DNA of 64,000 nucleotides, taken from Chondrosia reniformis. Its lineage: Eukaryota; Porifera; Demospongiae; Chondrillida; Chondrillidae. A program made the position numbers and the translations under genes. This document shows positions 9,557 through 20,512 of the stretch, one piece after another. The notes beneath the pieces are model-generated. The model saw nothing but the letters and a program-made list of their open reading frames with translations, did no database searches and was not told where the DNA came from. Every line of letters begins with the position of its first letter. The first letter of the stretch is position 1. Location: contig OX359194.1 of the NCBI GenBank assembly GCA_947172415.1, positions 3,596,001 to 3,660,000 of the forward strand, given 5' to 3'.

Positions 9557-10430
9557 TCATAATAAGTCAAAACATCTGATGACAACAATGCTTGCTTTGC
9601 TGCTGTGAAGGACCTTTCTTGCCTTGATCCCTAAATCCATTCCTCTGAGTGGTGCTAACAAACTGGCTAAGCCTGATGGAAACTTGCCATAATAATTGAT
9701 CATTCCCAGGAACGAACATAACTGAGAAACATTTTCAGGCCTGGGTGCATCCACAAGTGCTCAGACTTTGTCATCTGTGGGTTTCAAACCCTCTGCAGAT
9801 ATGATGTGCCCTAGATATTCAACTGATGGCAAAAAGAAAGAACATTTTTCTTTCTGGACACAGATCCCTAATTTCTCCAGTCTGGACAAAACCTCATGCA
9901 AATTTTGCAAGTGCTCAGTTTCGGTTCTCCCTATCACCAGTATGTCATGAGACATGAGGAACCCCTTGCAGAATGGTTTCCATTTACCGTTGGAATATAG
10001 CAGGGGCTGATGCTATTCCAAATGGTAACCTGTTGAATTGGAATAGCCTCTTGTGTGTGTTGATCACTACCACCTTCTGCGACACTTCTGCCTATGGAAT
10101 GATAGGTATGGGCAAGGTCTATCTTGGAATATTGCTTCCCGCTGGCTAAAGTGGCGAAAATGTCTTCAGGTTTTGGTAGTGGGTATGGGTCATACTTTGT
10201 GACACGATTCAGAGTGACTTTGAAATCACCGCATATTCTCACGGACCCATCCTTTTTACTACTGGCACTATTGGTGTGGCCCAGTGGAACAATTCTACTG
10301 GCGTGATAATGCCATTCTTCTGTAGTCTCCCCAATTCCAGCTCCCTCAAGGCGTAAGGTACTGTCCTTACTTTACAGTAAATAGGGGCTGCCTCTGGGTC
10401 CACATGAAATCGTCCTCGGAACTACCTAGC
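9557..10430 (-). pseudogene. Reverse transcriptase domain
   Basis: From 10430 downward there are standard gypsy RT blocks: the VRTVPYALRELELGRLQ linker, WATPIVPVVKKDGSVRICGD, PLPKPEDIFATLASGKQYSK-I-DLAH (first catalytic Asp), then a frameshift. The YxDD box region near 9945 reads MSHDILVIG, so one of the paired Asp residues is gone. It continues with GICVQKEKCSFFLPSVEYLG and ends in FLGMINYYGKF of the connection region. Multiple frameshifts plus the lost Asp make it inactive. Confidence 0.85.
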
Positions 10431-10800
10431 GTTCCCTATATCTTCTCCAAAGATAGCCTTATGATCCTCTAATACGTCCTGGAGGTGCAGGGGGCAATAG
10501 ATGCTGAAGATGGCCAGCAAGTTGAATTTGAATTTGGCTAACATGTCCCTTCCTAACAATGTAGGGCCATTACCAGCCACCACCAGAATACTCACTGGTT
10601 CCTTTTGTCCTTCATATTCTGCTTGTACTTTGATGCACCCTAGTACCTTCAGCTGCTCCCCTGTATATGTCCTAAGCTTCACCTTGGATGGGTGTACTCT
10701 TGGTCCATTTCCCTTCCAAAGTTATTGATAGGTTTCTGCACTCATTACTGAGGAAGCTGCGCCAGTGTCTATTTCCATTGGTACCTCCTCCTGATTAACC
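10422..10800 (-). pseudogene. Retropepsin-like aspartic protease
   Basis: The minus strand near 10775 encodes a segment with EIDTGAASSVM, containing the D-T-G-A catalytic triad of retroviral-type proteases. After an in-frame stop, the later part reads ILVVAGNGPTLLGRDML, the usual second (ILG-R-D) motif near the protease end. In an intact element this would cleave the gag-pol polyprotein. The in-frame stop between the motifs shows it is inactive. It runs directly into the RT linker. Confidence 0.8.
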
Positions 10801-10924
10801 TTGATGATAACACTAATTGGTACGGCTTTGGATGCTGAGATAGCTAATAGGTCATAGGTAGGCTGGTCCTCCTGCTCCTCTGACCCCTCCTTAATTACAT
10901 TTGTTTTGCCACCTTATGATTTCT

Positions 10925-11741
10925 TTGTCAATGATGACTCTTTACCTCTTTTGAATTCCTCAGGTGAGCCATGTCCAGTACTCCAGAAAGCTCTAACTCT
11001 ATGTCCAGTCTTTCCACAGCTGTGGCATTGAGCTGTTTTAAAACAGCATGCACCTGCAGTATGCTGCTTACTCTTACATCTGTAACATCGGTTAGAGAAC
11101 TCATCCCTGTTTCCCTTCCTATAGCTTGCATTTATCGCCAGGACGTGTTCCCGTGATCCTCCTAGCTCCTGCTTTCCAACAGTAGTTTGTTTCTTTGCTT
11201 GCAGTTCTTTTGCATTCTGTTCCGCTAACTCTGATGCCTTGGTTAGTCCAAATGCTTTTTAAAAGGTGAGTTCTGGCACTGCCAAGAGTCAGCATAGCAG
11301 TCTTGTGTCCTTTAGGCTGCACACCAGTCGATCTCGAAGCATATCTTCCAGTGTGTTACCGAATTTGCTATGTTGCGATAATCGTAATTCGGCTATGTAG
11401 TCAGCCACGTTTTCACCTTCATTCTGGAACTGTGAATGAAAGTTGAAGTGCTCCACAATTACTAACGGTCTCGGACAGAAGTGCTCTTGGACTCTTGCCA
11501 CAAACTCCTTGAACTTCAATTCTGTCGGCTTGCGTGGCGCTACCAAATTGCGTATCAATTGATACATGTTCGGCCCACAAATGCTAAGCAAAATGGCTTT
11601 CTGCTTGGCATCTTCCTTGACGTCGTTTGCCATTAAATATTGCACCATCCTTTCCGTGTAAGATGGCCATTGCTCTCTGCTTTGATCGAATTCTCCTACT
11701 GTTCCGTGGGTTGTCATGCTAAAATCTTGCCCCTTCGCCAC
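10925..11741 (-). pseudogene. Gag with two zinc knuckles (frameshifted)
   Basis: The ATG at 11741 opens 150 codons of a retrotransposon gag capsid-like domain; the segment with FKEFVARVQEHFCPRP and FQNEGENVADYIAELR is typical of Ty3/gypsy gag. The frame shifts near 11300 and again near 11120. The nucleocapsid part, in a shifted frame near 11000-11100, has CYRCKSKQHTAGAC, a perfect C-x2-C-x4-H-x4-C knuckle. A second knuckle, CHSCGKTGHRVRAF, has lost its last Cys to Phe. Gag would package element RNA. It is non-functional here. Confidence 0.8.
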
Positions 11742-11949
11742 TTTGCAATATCCAGACTAACCAAACGCAACACTAGCGTGGAATGTTTAATAATGATTGC
11801 AACAATTACAGCTGATACACACTAAAACCAAAAAAATTAATGCACAATGCAATTATACATATACAACAAGTGTTACTAAAAATAGTCACATACACGAACT
11901 ACCTAAAATGAAATAATACAACATGGCTATAGGTAAGTCTACATAAACG

Positions 11950-13480
11950 TTACTGCAGAAAGGCATCTACCTCTTCAGATATTGATAAATATAAATTGTT
12001 ATTAATTCAAGAAAAGCCACTAGGCAGCCAGCAGAAGTTCCTTGATGTTATGTGTTTTCCAACACTTTTCTCAAGTAGCCATTTCGGTCAATTTGAAGAC
12101 CGTGAAGTGAAACTGTCACAAAGTGAATACACAAAAACTCGCTTATATAACAAAGACTCAAGGTAAAGAAAAAATCCACAGTATGTCCTTTATTTGCGTT
12201 GGCAAAAAGAAATGTGTGAAATTTCTTCAGGAGTTTATAACATTTTAAAAACCTTTTAAAGTAAACCAGTGTCTGTTAATCTCATGCTGGAAAAAATATC
12301 ACTTTGTGATGGTATTCTTGAATCAAATTTATGTACCATGTTTCAAACAGTTAGAGGTACCAAGCAGTACTGGTTTATACGCCAAAGTGAACTAAGATGT
12401 ATGCTTAGAAACTTTGGTTTACCCACTTCATTCTTAACATCCAGCTGTGCAGAGTATGAAGCTAGTGACATCAGTGAATACCTTCACAAAGTTAATGCTA
12501 ATTCTAGTAAAGATATAGCAAAGCTTTGTGTAGAAGATCCAATATCTGTTTCAAGGCAGTTTTCATCTAAATTTCATGTTTTCTTTAAGACTGTAATAAT
12601 CGATGGGTCTGTTTTTGGACAGTTTCACATTATTGGAAAAAAGAATATCAAACACGTGGTGCTCCACATTATCAAGTGTTACTTTGGATTGCAAAGCACC
12701 AATTATAGGAAAACAAGAAGTCTTCACTGTACTACAATGGATAAATCAATTCATTACATGCAAATTGCCATATAGATCAATTAACCCTGAGTTGCATAGA
12801 TTAGTTACAAGATACCAAATGCAGTGTATACTGTAAGAAAAGGTATATATTTTCTAAAGGTTTCTATGTGACTAGATGCAAATTTGGATTCCTTCGTCCA
12901 GTTTCAACTGTTGCATCTTTAAAACCTATTGAAGAAAGCTTAAAAACATGGAAAAAGATTTATGAATTAGAAAGAAATGCTCAAGAGACACGAATCAATG
13001 ATTATATATAACCCACTCTTACTATTACTTTGGAAAGCTAATATTGATATTCAATTTATTGCTGAGTCAAGTTTAGCCCTGACACATTATGTAAGTGGTT
13101 ATGTTACCAAAGCTGAAAAACGTACTGTGCAAAATCTTTGGAATGATATTAGTGATTCCAAAACCCTCTATAGTAAATTGTGGAGTTTAGGAATTCAAAG
13201 TTTAAAAACATGAGAATGTGGTTTATATGAAGCAAGTGATATTCTCTTAGGAGATCATTTGCATGGTAAATCCATAACAATAAAGTGGATTGATATATCA
13301 ATGCCTCATAAGAGACCTCGTTGTATTAAAAGTTATACTAACTTACATGAATTACACAAAAATAATCCAAATAGTGTAAACATAATTGAAGCTAAGTTAA
13401 TTGATAACTCTTACCCTAACAGACCACCAGAGCTTCATCATATGTGTCTGTATGAGTTTGTTTGAAACGATACTTATGAA
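11950..13480 (+). pseudogene. Helitron Rep fragment (Helitron_like_N), copy 1
   Basis: Frame-shifted pieces in order: EKPLGSQQKFLDVMCFPTLF near 11995, KNPQYVLYLRWQKEMCEISS near 12165, RGTKQYWFIRQSELRCMLRN near 12355, EYQTRGAPHYQVLLWI near 12640 (HUH motif, second His now Gln), INPELHRLVTRYQM, CKFGF-RPVS, then NPLLLLLWKANIDIQFIAES and HYVSGYVTKAEK (the Y-x3-Y-x2-K catalytic tyrosine motif), and IDISMPHKRPRCIK near 13290. Rep nicks and joins DNA in rolling-circle transposition. No helicase part follows. A sister copy lies at 59130-59890 on the other strand. Confidence 0.8.
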
Positions 13481-13649
13481 ATTAATGAAAGTATTACATT
13501 CACTACTGGTACTGGTATTTTTACCTTTTTAAAACAACTAATATCAATAAAAGTGGAAAAATTGTTTTACAAATAGCGTTAGTTATAGTGTCTAACTCTT
13601 ATTCCTACTGAAATTGAAATCCCTCTGCTCACATTGAGATAATACCAGA
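13481..13649. other. Spacer
   Basis: Nothing was recognised. Confidence 0.3.
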
Positions 13650-14070
13650 CACCCAAACATCTCTTCAGCACTCCCAGTCTCCAACCATTTTGGATGACCT
13701 GCTGCTATTAAAATGGCATTCGACAAACTTTGTTCCTATGTTTCTTTATAACACTGAGGATATTTGAGGCTCACTCAGATTACAACTACACAATTAAGAT
13801 TTAATAGCCAATCGGCCAATTAATTTGAGCACACTGGGCGGCAGTAATATGTATTGTGGTGTGAAAAATTATAAAAATTTGAAAATGCCGAAGCACTTGC
13901 AATTTTAAGCTGATAGGCGTGATCCCTGCAGAGAAGAGAAGCCACTTGTTATAGTAATAATGTCGTTGAGGCATCTACTTAGGAAACAAAGTTTGTCAAC
14001 TGCAATATTTCTAGCAGCAGGTAATCAAAATGGCTTTGGAGACGGGAAGCACTGAAGAAATGCTTGGTAC
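13650..14070. repeat. TIR element of about 420 bp
   Basis: Arms of about 90 bases are inverted copies at roughly 75-80% by eye: CACCCAAACATCTCTTCAGC at the left, and at the right its complement reading CCAAGCATTTCTTCAGTGCT. Both continue with a TTTTG(G/A)AT block, ACCTGCTGCTA and GACAAACTTTGTT. The interior is non-coding, so it is non-autonomous. Confidence 0.75.
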
Positions 14071-14368
14071 AGTGTATAACTAACACTTACTTTCCAAACA
14101 ATAGCCTTTATGGAAAACCTTGTAACTTCTTGTCTTAGTTTACTAAGGCAAGGAGTATCTGGCTTGGACAACCCTCAGTCAGTCATGTTTTCATTCTTTG
14201 GGTTTTTAGCCAAAAGCCTCGGCTTTGCCTCCTTCCAGCAGCAGCAGACAGGTGCATGTCGGGTCAAAGTTGACCGTCATAATAGGTGGGAGTACCTCCA
14301 TACACCAATCCACCAATGCTTTCCAGAAAGCAGAGGTCGACAGGCAAGGACTGGGACAGGACAACTTA

Positions 14369-14999
14369 TCACCCAGGCCCCAATCCCTCAACAAATAGAT
14401 GCTGCCTCAAAATCCTTACAGCCGAACAGAGAACAGATCTCTGCATGGCTCTCATCACTTCTACTGCACCTTTTGACAGCTTTGGAATGCTCCTCAGGTC
14501 ATCTGGGAACGTATCCACAGTCCCCAAAGGACCAGTTATCATCGGGACTACTTTAATTTGTTCGTCCCTAAATTGCTTCCTCATATCAGCTGCCAGCTTC
14601 TGGTACTTTTGGAACTTCTCTTGCCATCTTCTATTAAGATTGCTGTCAGTAGGAACTGACATCTCAATGAAGATGGACTTACATAGCCGATCCTCAACCA
14701 CTAAATCTGGCCTTCTTTCTGTCATTTCTTCATCTGTAGGGATACCAGAATCCTACAAGATTTTGACAGACTTATTCTCATAGACTGGTTTGGCTTCTAG
14801 TTTGTACCAGGGCTCTTCCTGCTTGAATCCATATTTTTTCAATAATCTCCACAACACTATCAGTATTGCCCAGTCATGCCTATCTTTGTACATGTTTAGT
14901 ATCTGTTTGACTGTTTCCATAGCCTTGCCACATTCTTTGCACATTAGAAGGCTAGAATTCCTCAGAATCCTGTTTCAGTACCACCTAGTGTGCAGCACA
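14369..14999 (-). pseudogene. R2-type restriction-like endonuclease with zinc motif
   Basis: The minus strand reads CKECGKAMETVKQILNMY, the position of the C-x2-C-x8-H-x4-C motif, but His and the last Cys are changed to Gln and Tyr. Copy 2 has the intact motif. It continues with WRLLKKYGFKQEEPWYKLEA, a break, then RRPDLVVEDRLCKSIFIEMS, the PD...(D/E) catalytic region, and GPLGTVDTFPDDLRSIPKL to the end at 14369. This domain nicks the insertion site. The zinc-motif losses and frameshifts make it inactive. Confidence 0.8.
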
Positions 15000-16360
15000 T
15001 AATGTTGGGCTGCGAGAATCAGAGCCTCAGTTCAGGTCTGAGTCTCCCCTCAGGAAGCCACTCATAAGACTCCCTATTTGTGACTTGTCTGGCCTTGGTG
15101 AGAAGTTTTGGCTAGGTTACTTGTTAACCTTTCAGTCTGAGCCTCCCCGAGCTCACTTGCCACTCTCCTCCATTCTCCTGCACTCTTTTGTGAGAGATCT
15201 GTCTTTAGCCACATTTCTGGTTCTAGTTCTATGCTGTGGCTTTCCAGTGTCAATCTGGCTTCTTTTAAGACAGTCCTCCTCTACTTAGAGCACTCCAGTC
15301 ACTTTTGGTGTTTAACCACAACAGCTGTGAGTGGATCATTGGCAGTATAGAGGTATCTTACCAGATTCACAACAGCCCTGTCATGATCCAAAGAAAACTA
15401 CAGAGCCCTCTACCACCTTGAGAGTGAGGCAAGTTCACTCTCTCAATGGCAGAGTTACAGTGATGACACTGGTGCTTTCTCATGATCTTTCTCACCATTC
15501 GGTCCAGCTTTGGAAGCTTATGTTGAGTCCACTTCAAAACTGGGTAGGAGTATCTCAATAGAGAGGCATGCAACAATTTTGAGGCTTCCACACTTTGGTG
15601 AATCTCCTCCTAAATTCATTGATCAAGCAAGCTTTGACCTTGTTATCATCTACCTCAAACAGTTGTTCTAGCCCTAGGTACTTATAAGTAGTAACCTTTT
15701 CTAGGCTACTTATGGATTCTTCACTGCGTTCAGGGTTGTCTGGGCCAGCCAGAACTTTCCCCTTTTGCATGTGAGCTGTTCCACACTTTCTCACTCCAAA
15801 CCTCATGCCAATGGCATTTGAGGTTTTCTCCACACATTCCATGGCTTCCGTGAGTTTATCAAGCCCTCCAGCATATATCTTAAGGTCATCCATGTACAGC
15901 AAGTATGACATGGTGTTCCTTTCCCCATCTTGCCAGAGGGTATATCCCTTGGTTCTGTAAAGCACTTGGTATATTGGAGCTGTGGCCAGACAAAAGAGGA
16001 GTGGTGATAAGGGTCTCCTTGTAAGAGTCCCATATTATATTTAACAGGGGTGCTCCTAACCACCTTCCCCACAGTCCTCAACTTAAGCACAGTAGCCCAG
16101 TGTTTGGAAAAGAGCTCTATTGACCTCATTATCCAACCTGGGCACTTGATGGTTTTCAGTACCTTCATCACCCACTTGTGAGGGACTCCATCATATACCT
16201 TCTCATAATTGATCCATACCACACTAAGTGGCTTGCCAGTAATTTTAGAATCTAGACTGATTGTTTGATCCAGCAGTAGACAGTCCACACAGCCCCACCT
16301 CCCTTTTCTCATGGCCTGTTGGGCACTCAGCAAATTATCTTCAACAACAAATGTGCACAT
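15000..16360 (-). pseudogene. R2-like reverse transcriptase
   Basis: Minus-strand RT blocks: a QAMRKGRWGCVDCLLLDQ finger segment, LSVVWINYEKVYDGVPHKWV (first Asp region, with Ala-to-Val and Phe/Ala changes), LLQGDPYHHS (after a deletion), and the intact YMDD box in LLYMDDLKIYAGG near 15890. Then come GMRFGVRKCGTAH and YKYLGLEQ, and thumb-like segments to about 15000. Frameshifts near 15960 and 15600 break it. It would copy element RNA at the nicked target. Confidence 0.8.
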
Positions 16361-16362
16361 GC

Positions 16363-16669
16363 TTTGACATTTACGTTACAGTTCGTAGGAGAATTTAGGC
16401 TAACTTGAAATCGATTCAAAAATAAACGTAATTTAAATAACATATGATATAAGAAGTATATAGAATGTAAATCGTGAAAAGAACATAGATTTTAAACAAC
16501 TGAATAAGCAATGAAACTCAGGCACTGACGTTCGAGGACTTAATTTTACCTTTAACTGTTTGGTTAATGGCTTTCTATGTCTTAGTAATTTAGTTATCAC
16601 AAATTAATATAAACTTTGTAATGTAGAAGACTTTTAATCCCATTAACACTGAAGGGATGTCCACCACTT
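16363..16669. other. A+T-rich spacer
   Basis: Nothing was recognised between the R2-like truncation point and the Helitron N-terminal fragment. Confidence 0.3.
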
Positions 16670-17870
16670 TCATTTTATTAAACTGAGACACTGCTGGATT
16701 ATTTTTCTTTGTATGAAACTCTTGCACCTGTTACAAAACCAGACAGTTTTAATACTATCTTGAATTGATTCATTTATCATAGTAAATAACTCAACTGCAA
16801 CATCCAAGCTGAATGTCGCATCCAACTGTCCATAGCACAACTTTCCACATGAATAACATTTATGGGTAGGCCTTTCCAGAATCACCTTTTCAAACTTTTG
16901 CAAATTATTTCTCAATTTTTTACCTTCATTAGATGGAAATGCAATCTGAAGTGTTGGTACTGTAACAACAGATTCTGAAACTGTAACAGCAGTAACATCT
17001 GCATCCTCTTCCATCTCCTTCTTTTCAGACATTTGATAGGTGCAATCTTGCTTAGCAGCACCATACAAAACTGCATAGTTGTAAAGCAATTTTTGTTCCC
17101 CTGGTAGTCCTTCTTTAGATAGACTATCATTCTCTAATACATTAGCAGATTCGTTATCTAAATCAATATCTCCAACAGCTAAATTTACCTGTGAAGTAAC
17201 AGTGGCACATTGTGCATTTTCAGTTTTTTGCACCCCATGGTTTTCATCTAATGACTCATGGTTTGTAAACAATTCCTGCTTTCGCTTTCTAAATGCCTGC
17301 ATTCTTAATCTTGCTTGATCCTTTTCTCTCTTCAATTTTAGAACACGCTACTGTTCAGATTCTTTTACGCTTCTTGATTTTTTCCATTCTTTCATACCAC
17401 TTAGTCTTGACTCCAGCTCTTCATCTGTTTCTGACAGTAGCCTTTGCTTACGATTTACAGAGAGAGTAGCAAGCCGTGCTTGATGCTCTTCAATATTATG
17501 TGACTTTAAACGCTTCCTTTGATTTTCACAAAGTGTAACAACTCGGGCCTCACGTAGCTCAGCACTTTCTGATTTTAAGCATTTTTTGATTTTAAGAGTA
17601 TTTACTCAGTCTTACAGAACATTTTTGTTCTGTTACACACTGCAGGCGCAGTCTTTGGTTTTCAGATATTTTGCTAGCCTTGCAGAATATTCTTCCCCTG
17701 TTTCATTTTCTAGACGTTTTCTCTGATATGTTGATAGCATTGATAGTCTTGAAGACGTCCTTGCTTCACTCTCTTCTCTTTCCTTTTCACTTTGATCATC
17801 AATCAACTTAGAAGCCGATGCAGGAAGGCTGAAAATTTCATTATTTGATTTAGTTCAAAATCTCCGGCCA
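16670..17870 (-). pseudogene. Helitron-like protein N-terminal region
   Basis: From 17870 downward the minus strand encodes Arg/Glu-rich repeats (ETGEEYSARLAKY, ESAELREARVVTL, NIEEHQARLATLSVN, ETDEELESRLSGM), broken by two stops. A clean 221-codon frame follows (17335-16670) with an acidic middle and a C-x2-C...C-x2-C zinc-like region: HKCYSCGKLCYGQL and WFCNRCKSFIQRK. Basic repeats followed by this zinc module are found before Rep in Helitron-like proteins. The repeat part (17399-17834) is duplicated at 28800-29288. The Rep and helicase parts are absent here. Confidence 0.6.
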
Positions 17871-18670
17871 ACAATAACAGTAAGCTTAACACACATGCTA
17901 AATAAACGTTACGCTTACAATGTTTCCTTTTGTGTGCCTAGTGGTACAATGAATTTCTAAGTCGCAAATAATTTTGATGAATGCATTCCTTATGTAATTG
18001 CACCATTTCACAATAATAGTTCCTTAAAGTTAGGATGATAGTCGGTCCAATTAGCAGTGTAATGACCATGGCTACACCCATAAGTAGTAGAAAGGGTACA
18101 CAAAATGCCAATTCTTATTTCATTCAATACAGTGTACTCTACTACTTGATGGTTAATAACATTTGTGCTTGTTAAGTTATATGTATAACTTGGAAATGAC
18201 ACTAAGCAGGGCAAACCTACCCAGACAAGTGCACTGGGTGAGAAACCCCAGCCACCGGGTAATTGACCCCAACTACAGGGTGAACAACCCAATCACAGGG
18301 TGAGTAACCCCAGCCACAGGGAGATTTACTTTGACTCCAGAAACAGAGCCAAGAAATGACAGACTGAGTGTAATTATGTTTGTAGATAGTGCCTATCATG
18401 ACAGTCTGTTCATGTGAGATGTATGCAAATGGAGTCTTAGAATGCATACATACCGTATATTGTTCAAGTTTCAGACATCTATAGCCTGGAACAAAAAATA
18501 GTAAAGCAGCTAATATATATATAGAAATGATTATCAAGAAAACACAGTCACACAGAATAGAGCAACGACAGCTTGAGAAGCTTGGCGTCATTGCTGACAA
18601 TATATAGCTTATTCTATGCAACTGGAAGCGTAACCACCTCGATCGTTCTATATCGTTACACCATAGATTA
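17871..18670. other. Mostly unassigned stretch
   Basis: Contains a short G/C-richer minisatellite (18233-18325). Two A+T-driven open frames on the minus strand have no recognisable domain. The first half is non-coding. It ends at the left TIR of the Tc1/BEN element. Confidence 0.35.
18233..18325. repeat. Minisatellite, about 20-bp unit, 4-5 copies
   Basis: Units of the form CAGGGTGAGTAACCCCAGC recur with small changes: GGGTGAGAAACCCC, GGGTAATTGACCCC, GGGTGAACAACCC, GGGTGAGTAACCCC. Each unit is itself a near-palindrome (GGGT...ACCC), so the array could form hairpins. Confidence 0.75.
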
Positions 18671-18674
18671 TCTA

Positions 18675-18707
18675 CGGTACATGTCAAAAGAAACTTTACA
18701 AAATCCG
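18675..18707. repeat. Left terminal inverted repeat of the Tc1/BEN element
   Basis: About 33 bases match the right TIR with few differences: CGGTACATGTCAAAAG at the left versus CGGTACGTGTCACAAG at the right, then AACTTTAC and a TCCG block in both. Confidence 0.85.
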
Positions 18708-18714
18708 ACGAATT

Positions 18715-18880
18715 TTGCGGAAATTCCGTACGGATTCCGCACGGAATCCGCGCAGCTAACCTCGGCGTTACCGTGTTATTTCCGCGGAATGTCTGTAGCC
18801 TTTCCGCGGAATGTCTCTTGCCTTTCCGCGGAACGTCTTCCCTGTCCGCGGATCGTCTTCGTCCTTATCCGCGGAACGTT
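18715..18880. repeat. Left subterminal palindrome array
   Basis: TCCGCGGA starts at 18781, 18803, 18825, 18845 and 18868, so spacings are 22, 22, 20 and 23 bases, close to two helical turns. Weaker relatives lie to the left (TTCCGTACGGA near 18723 and GCACGGAATCC near 18738). Such evenly phased palindromes fit binding sites for a protein binding on one face of DNA. Confidence 0.8.
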
Positions 18881-19066
18881 AACACCTCTGCCGTATTGCG
18901 CACAAGGTTTGTACTGGTACGTATCTGCACACTACGTGGTCTAAGCCAAGCATTTCCACAAACAATAACGTTTAATAACGAGCAACAACGTTTAATTAAC
19001 GATTAATTATTATAATAGTAATATTAATAATAGTAATAATAGAACAATCGTAACAAAGGTTAAAAG
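18881..19066. other. 3' region of the BEN gene
   Basis: A+T-rich, with TAATA and CGTTTAAT runs. The minus-strand BEN transcript would end here. No separate gene was seen. Confidence 0.4.
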
Positions 19067-19972
19067 TTAACAATTTTCTATTTCTTCTGGAGGCTTTGTC
19101 TTGCGGCAGACTTCGTCAATCGCGCACGTCATTTCTTTCTCCGACGTAGTTGCCGACTCCAGCCGTTGCAGAGGGAAATGCTGCATGCACGCAGCGTAGA
19201 TTGCTTTGATTTTCGGGCCGTTTAAGGCTTTATTGCCCAGGACTCCTCTGCAGTTGCTTCCAACACGTTCTCGTGGCGGGAACATCCTGGCTGCAAGCCT
19301 TGCAGCCAGGTTTCTACGTGACCTGCAAGCTTTCAGGGCAGAACTGATGTCTTCTGGTGGAATGCATACGTCTCCTACCTCGTTCATCCGACTCGTAATG
19401 TCTTGCAGAGGCATATCATGAGTAGACTCCAGTTGTGTCGGTGGAATTTCTTGCCAGAAGTAAGGAGGCACTGGTGTCGCCATCTCCATGGGGGGTGCAT
19501 GCGTAGGTGTTTCCTGAAGCAGTGGATACTCGCTTACTGGAGGCTGCAGAGTGTACACTTTCTCCTCTAACGTCTGAAGACGGCACACCAGTCGCGCTTC
19601 AACTCCAGACACCGTGTCTGTCAAAAAGTCCAACTTGTCTGACAAGTAGTCCAGCTTCTGCAAGATAGTATAAAACCTATCATCCTGCTGTCCTTCGGGT
19701 GCACGCGAATCTGTGGAAGTTGAAGGAGCTGGAGCTGCCAGTTCAAAAGTAAACTGCTCTTCAGGCTCATTCCTGGTAGTGGCAGGTGATGCTGGTGCTT
19801 GAGCACCGTTGACATCGATCACTTCAGCGTTGAAGTTTTTCTTTGATTTTCCCCAAGAGACTACTACCTTCTCCCCAACAATGATCGTCCCTTTTTTGAC
19901 GGCGCTCTTCCTCACGAGGGACGTCGTTCCCTTGGATTTTCCGTCGCTCCATCGTACAAGGATCTTCTCCAT
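19067..19972 (-). CDS. Tudor-like / coiled-coil / BEN-domain protein carried by the transposon
   Basis: Uninterrupted 301 codons from ATG at 19972. Residues 1-55 (MEKILVRWSDGKSKGTTSLV to GKSKKNFNAEVIDVNG) form a Trp-containing module resembling small chromatin-reader barrels. Residues 56-95 are Pro/Ala/Thr-rich. Residues 97-143 (FYTILQKLDYLSDKLDFLTD onward) look coiled-coil. Residues 209-292 (RNLAARLAARMFPPRERVGS, GVLGNKALNGPKIKAIYAAC, CAIDEVCRK) match the BEN pattern I know. BEN domains bind DNA, often palindromes, and can repress chromatin. It probably binds the element's own TCCGCGGA arrays and controls transposition or host silencing; that role is inference. Related, broken copies lie at 1275-2440, 24529-24935 and 58432-58682. 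Confidence 0.8.
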   Translation of the reverse strand: MEKILVRWSDGKSKGTTSLVRKSAVKKGTIIVGEKVVVSWGKSKKNFNAEVIDVNGAQAPASPATTRNEPEEQFTFELAAPAPSTSTDSRAPEGQQDDRFYTILQKLDYLSDKLDFLTDTVSGVEARLVCRLQTLEEKVYTLQPPVSEYPLLQETPTHAPPMEMATPVPPYFWQEIPPTQLESTHDMPLQDITSRMNEVGDVCIPPEDISSALKACRSRRNLAARLAARMFPPRERVGSNCRGVLGNKALNGPKIKAIYAACMQHFPLQRLESATTSEKEMTCAIDEVCRKTKPPEEIENC

Positions 19973-19975
19973 GAT

Positions 19976-20031
19976 AACTCACAAAGGCAGTGTAACTCAC
20001 AAAAGGCAGTGTAACTCGCAAAAGGCAGGAA
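19976..20031. repeat. Three tandem 18-19-bp units upstream of the BEN start codon
   Basis: AACTCACAAAGGCAGTGT is repeated three times with single changes, in the 5' leader of the minus-strand BEN gene. Confidence 0.8.
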
Positions 20032-20034
20032 CAC

Positions 20035-20512
20035 GCTGAAAGGTGGGTGAATTACTTATCAAATTAAGTTGTATTTATACGAACGTGCACATTCGAGGTG
20101 CGAGATTATCCTCCGCCAATCAGATATAATATTATTTACATTCTGGTCCGCTTAATATTAAACATTAAACCATAGATTAAACCGACCGAAGTGTAATATT
20201 AAAATGTTATCTGATTGGTTGAAATTAACGTGAAAGTATCCTTTATACGTACGTGCACACTCGAGGTGCGAGATCATCCTCAGCCAATCAGATATAATAT
20301 TATTTACATTCTGGTCCGCTTAATATTAAACATTAAACAGACTGAAGTATAATATTAAAATGTTATCTGATTGGTCGAAATCAACGTGAAAGTATCCTTT
20401 ATACGTATATACGTACGTGCACACTCGAGGTGTGAGATATTCCCCAGCATATAAGATATAGATATCTTGTTTTTTCAGTGTGTGTGTGCCTTTTGCGACT
20501 TTGACCATTAAG
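20035..20512. promoter_or_regulatory. Divergent promoter region with three tandem units
   Basis: Lies between the two divergent start codons. Units beginning near 20077, 20243 and 20399 share TACG-ACGTGCACA-TCGAGGTG, then CCAATCAGATATAATATTAT and a mirrored TTATCTGATTGGT, so each full unit has CCAAT boxes facing both ways, and ends in AAGTATCCTTTATAC. A shared bidirectional promoter for transposase and BEN gene is the simplest reading. ATTGG followed by a TATCC(T/G) block also precedes the BEN copies at 24529 and 58432. Just upstream of the transposase start, TTTTTTCAG could be a splice acceptor. Confidence 0.6.

Larger units (their letters stand above)
8220..11745 (-). mobile_element. Decayed Ty3/gypsy-type LTR retrotransposon (internal region)
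   Basis: Reading on the minus strand from 11741 down to 8220 gives gag, zinc knuckles, aspartic protease, reverse transcriptase, RNase H and integrase, which is the Ty3/gypsy order (integrase after RNase H). Every domain has frameshifts, stops or lost catalytic residues. No matching LTR pair is visible on either side, so the element is an old internal fragment or its LTRs have diverged beyond recognition by eye. Confidence 0.85.
14080..16362 (-). mobile_element. R2-like non-LTR retrotransposon, copy 1 (5'-truncated)
   Basis: The minus strand carries RT (15555-16360), then a CCHC-type and restriction-like endonuclease region (14369-14944), then a 3' untranslated segment of about 290 bp. The gene order RT then C-terminal endonuclease, and the endonuclease type, mark the R2/NeSL-type lineages. 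The 3' untranslated segment is shared with copy 2 at 54640-54900 (for example TTTGGGTTTTTAG and GACCGTCATAATAGG). It is truncated inside RT at about 16362, as expected for incomplete target-primed reverse transcription. Confidence 0.8.

Noticed and set aside
18573-19006. Two overlapping open frames near the left end of the Tc1/BEN element
   Set aside because: They run through the TIR and palindrome array, and the repeated residues reflect the array.
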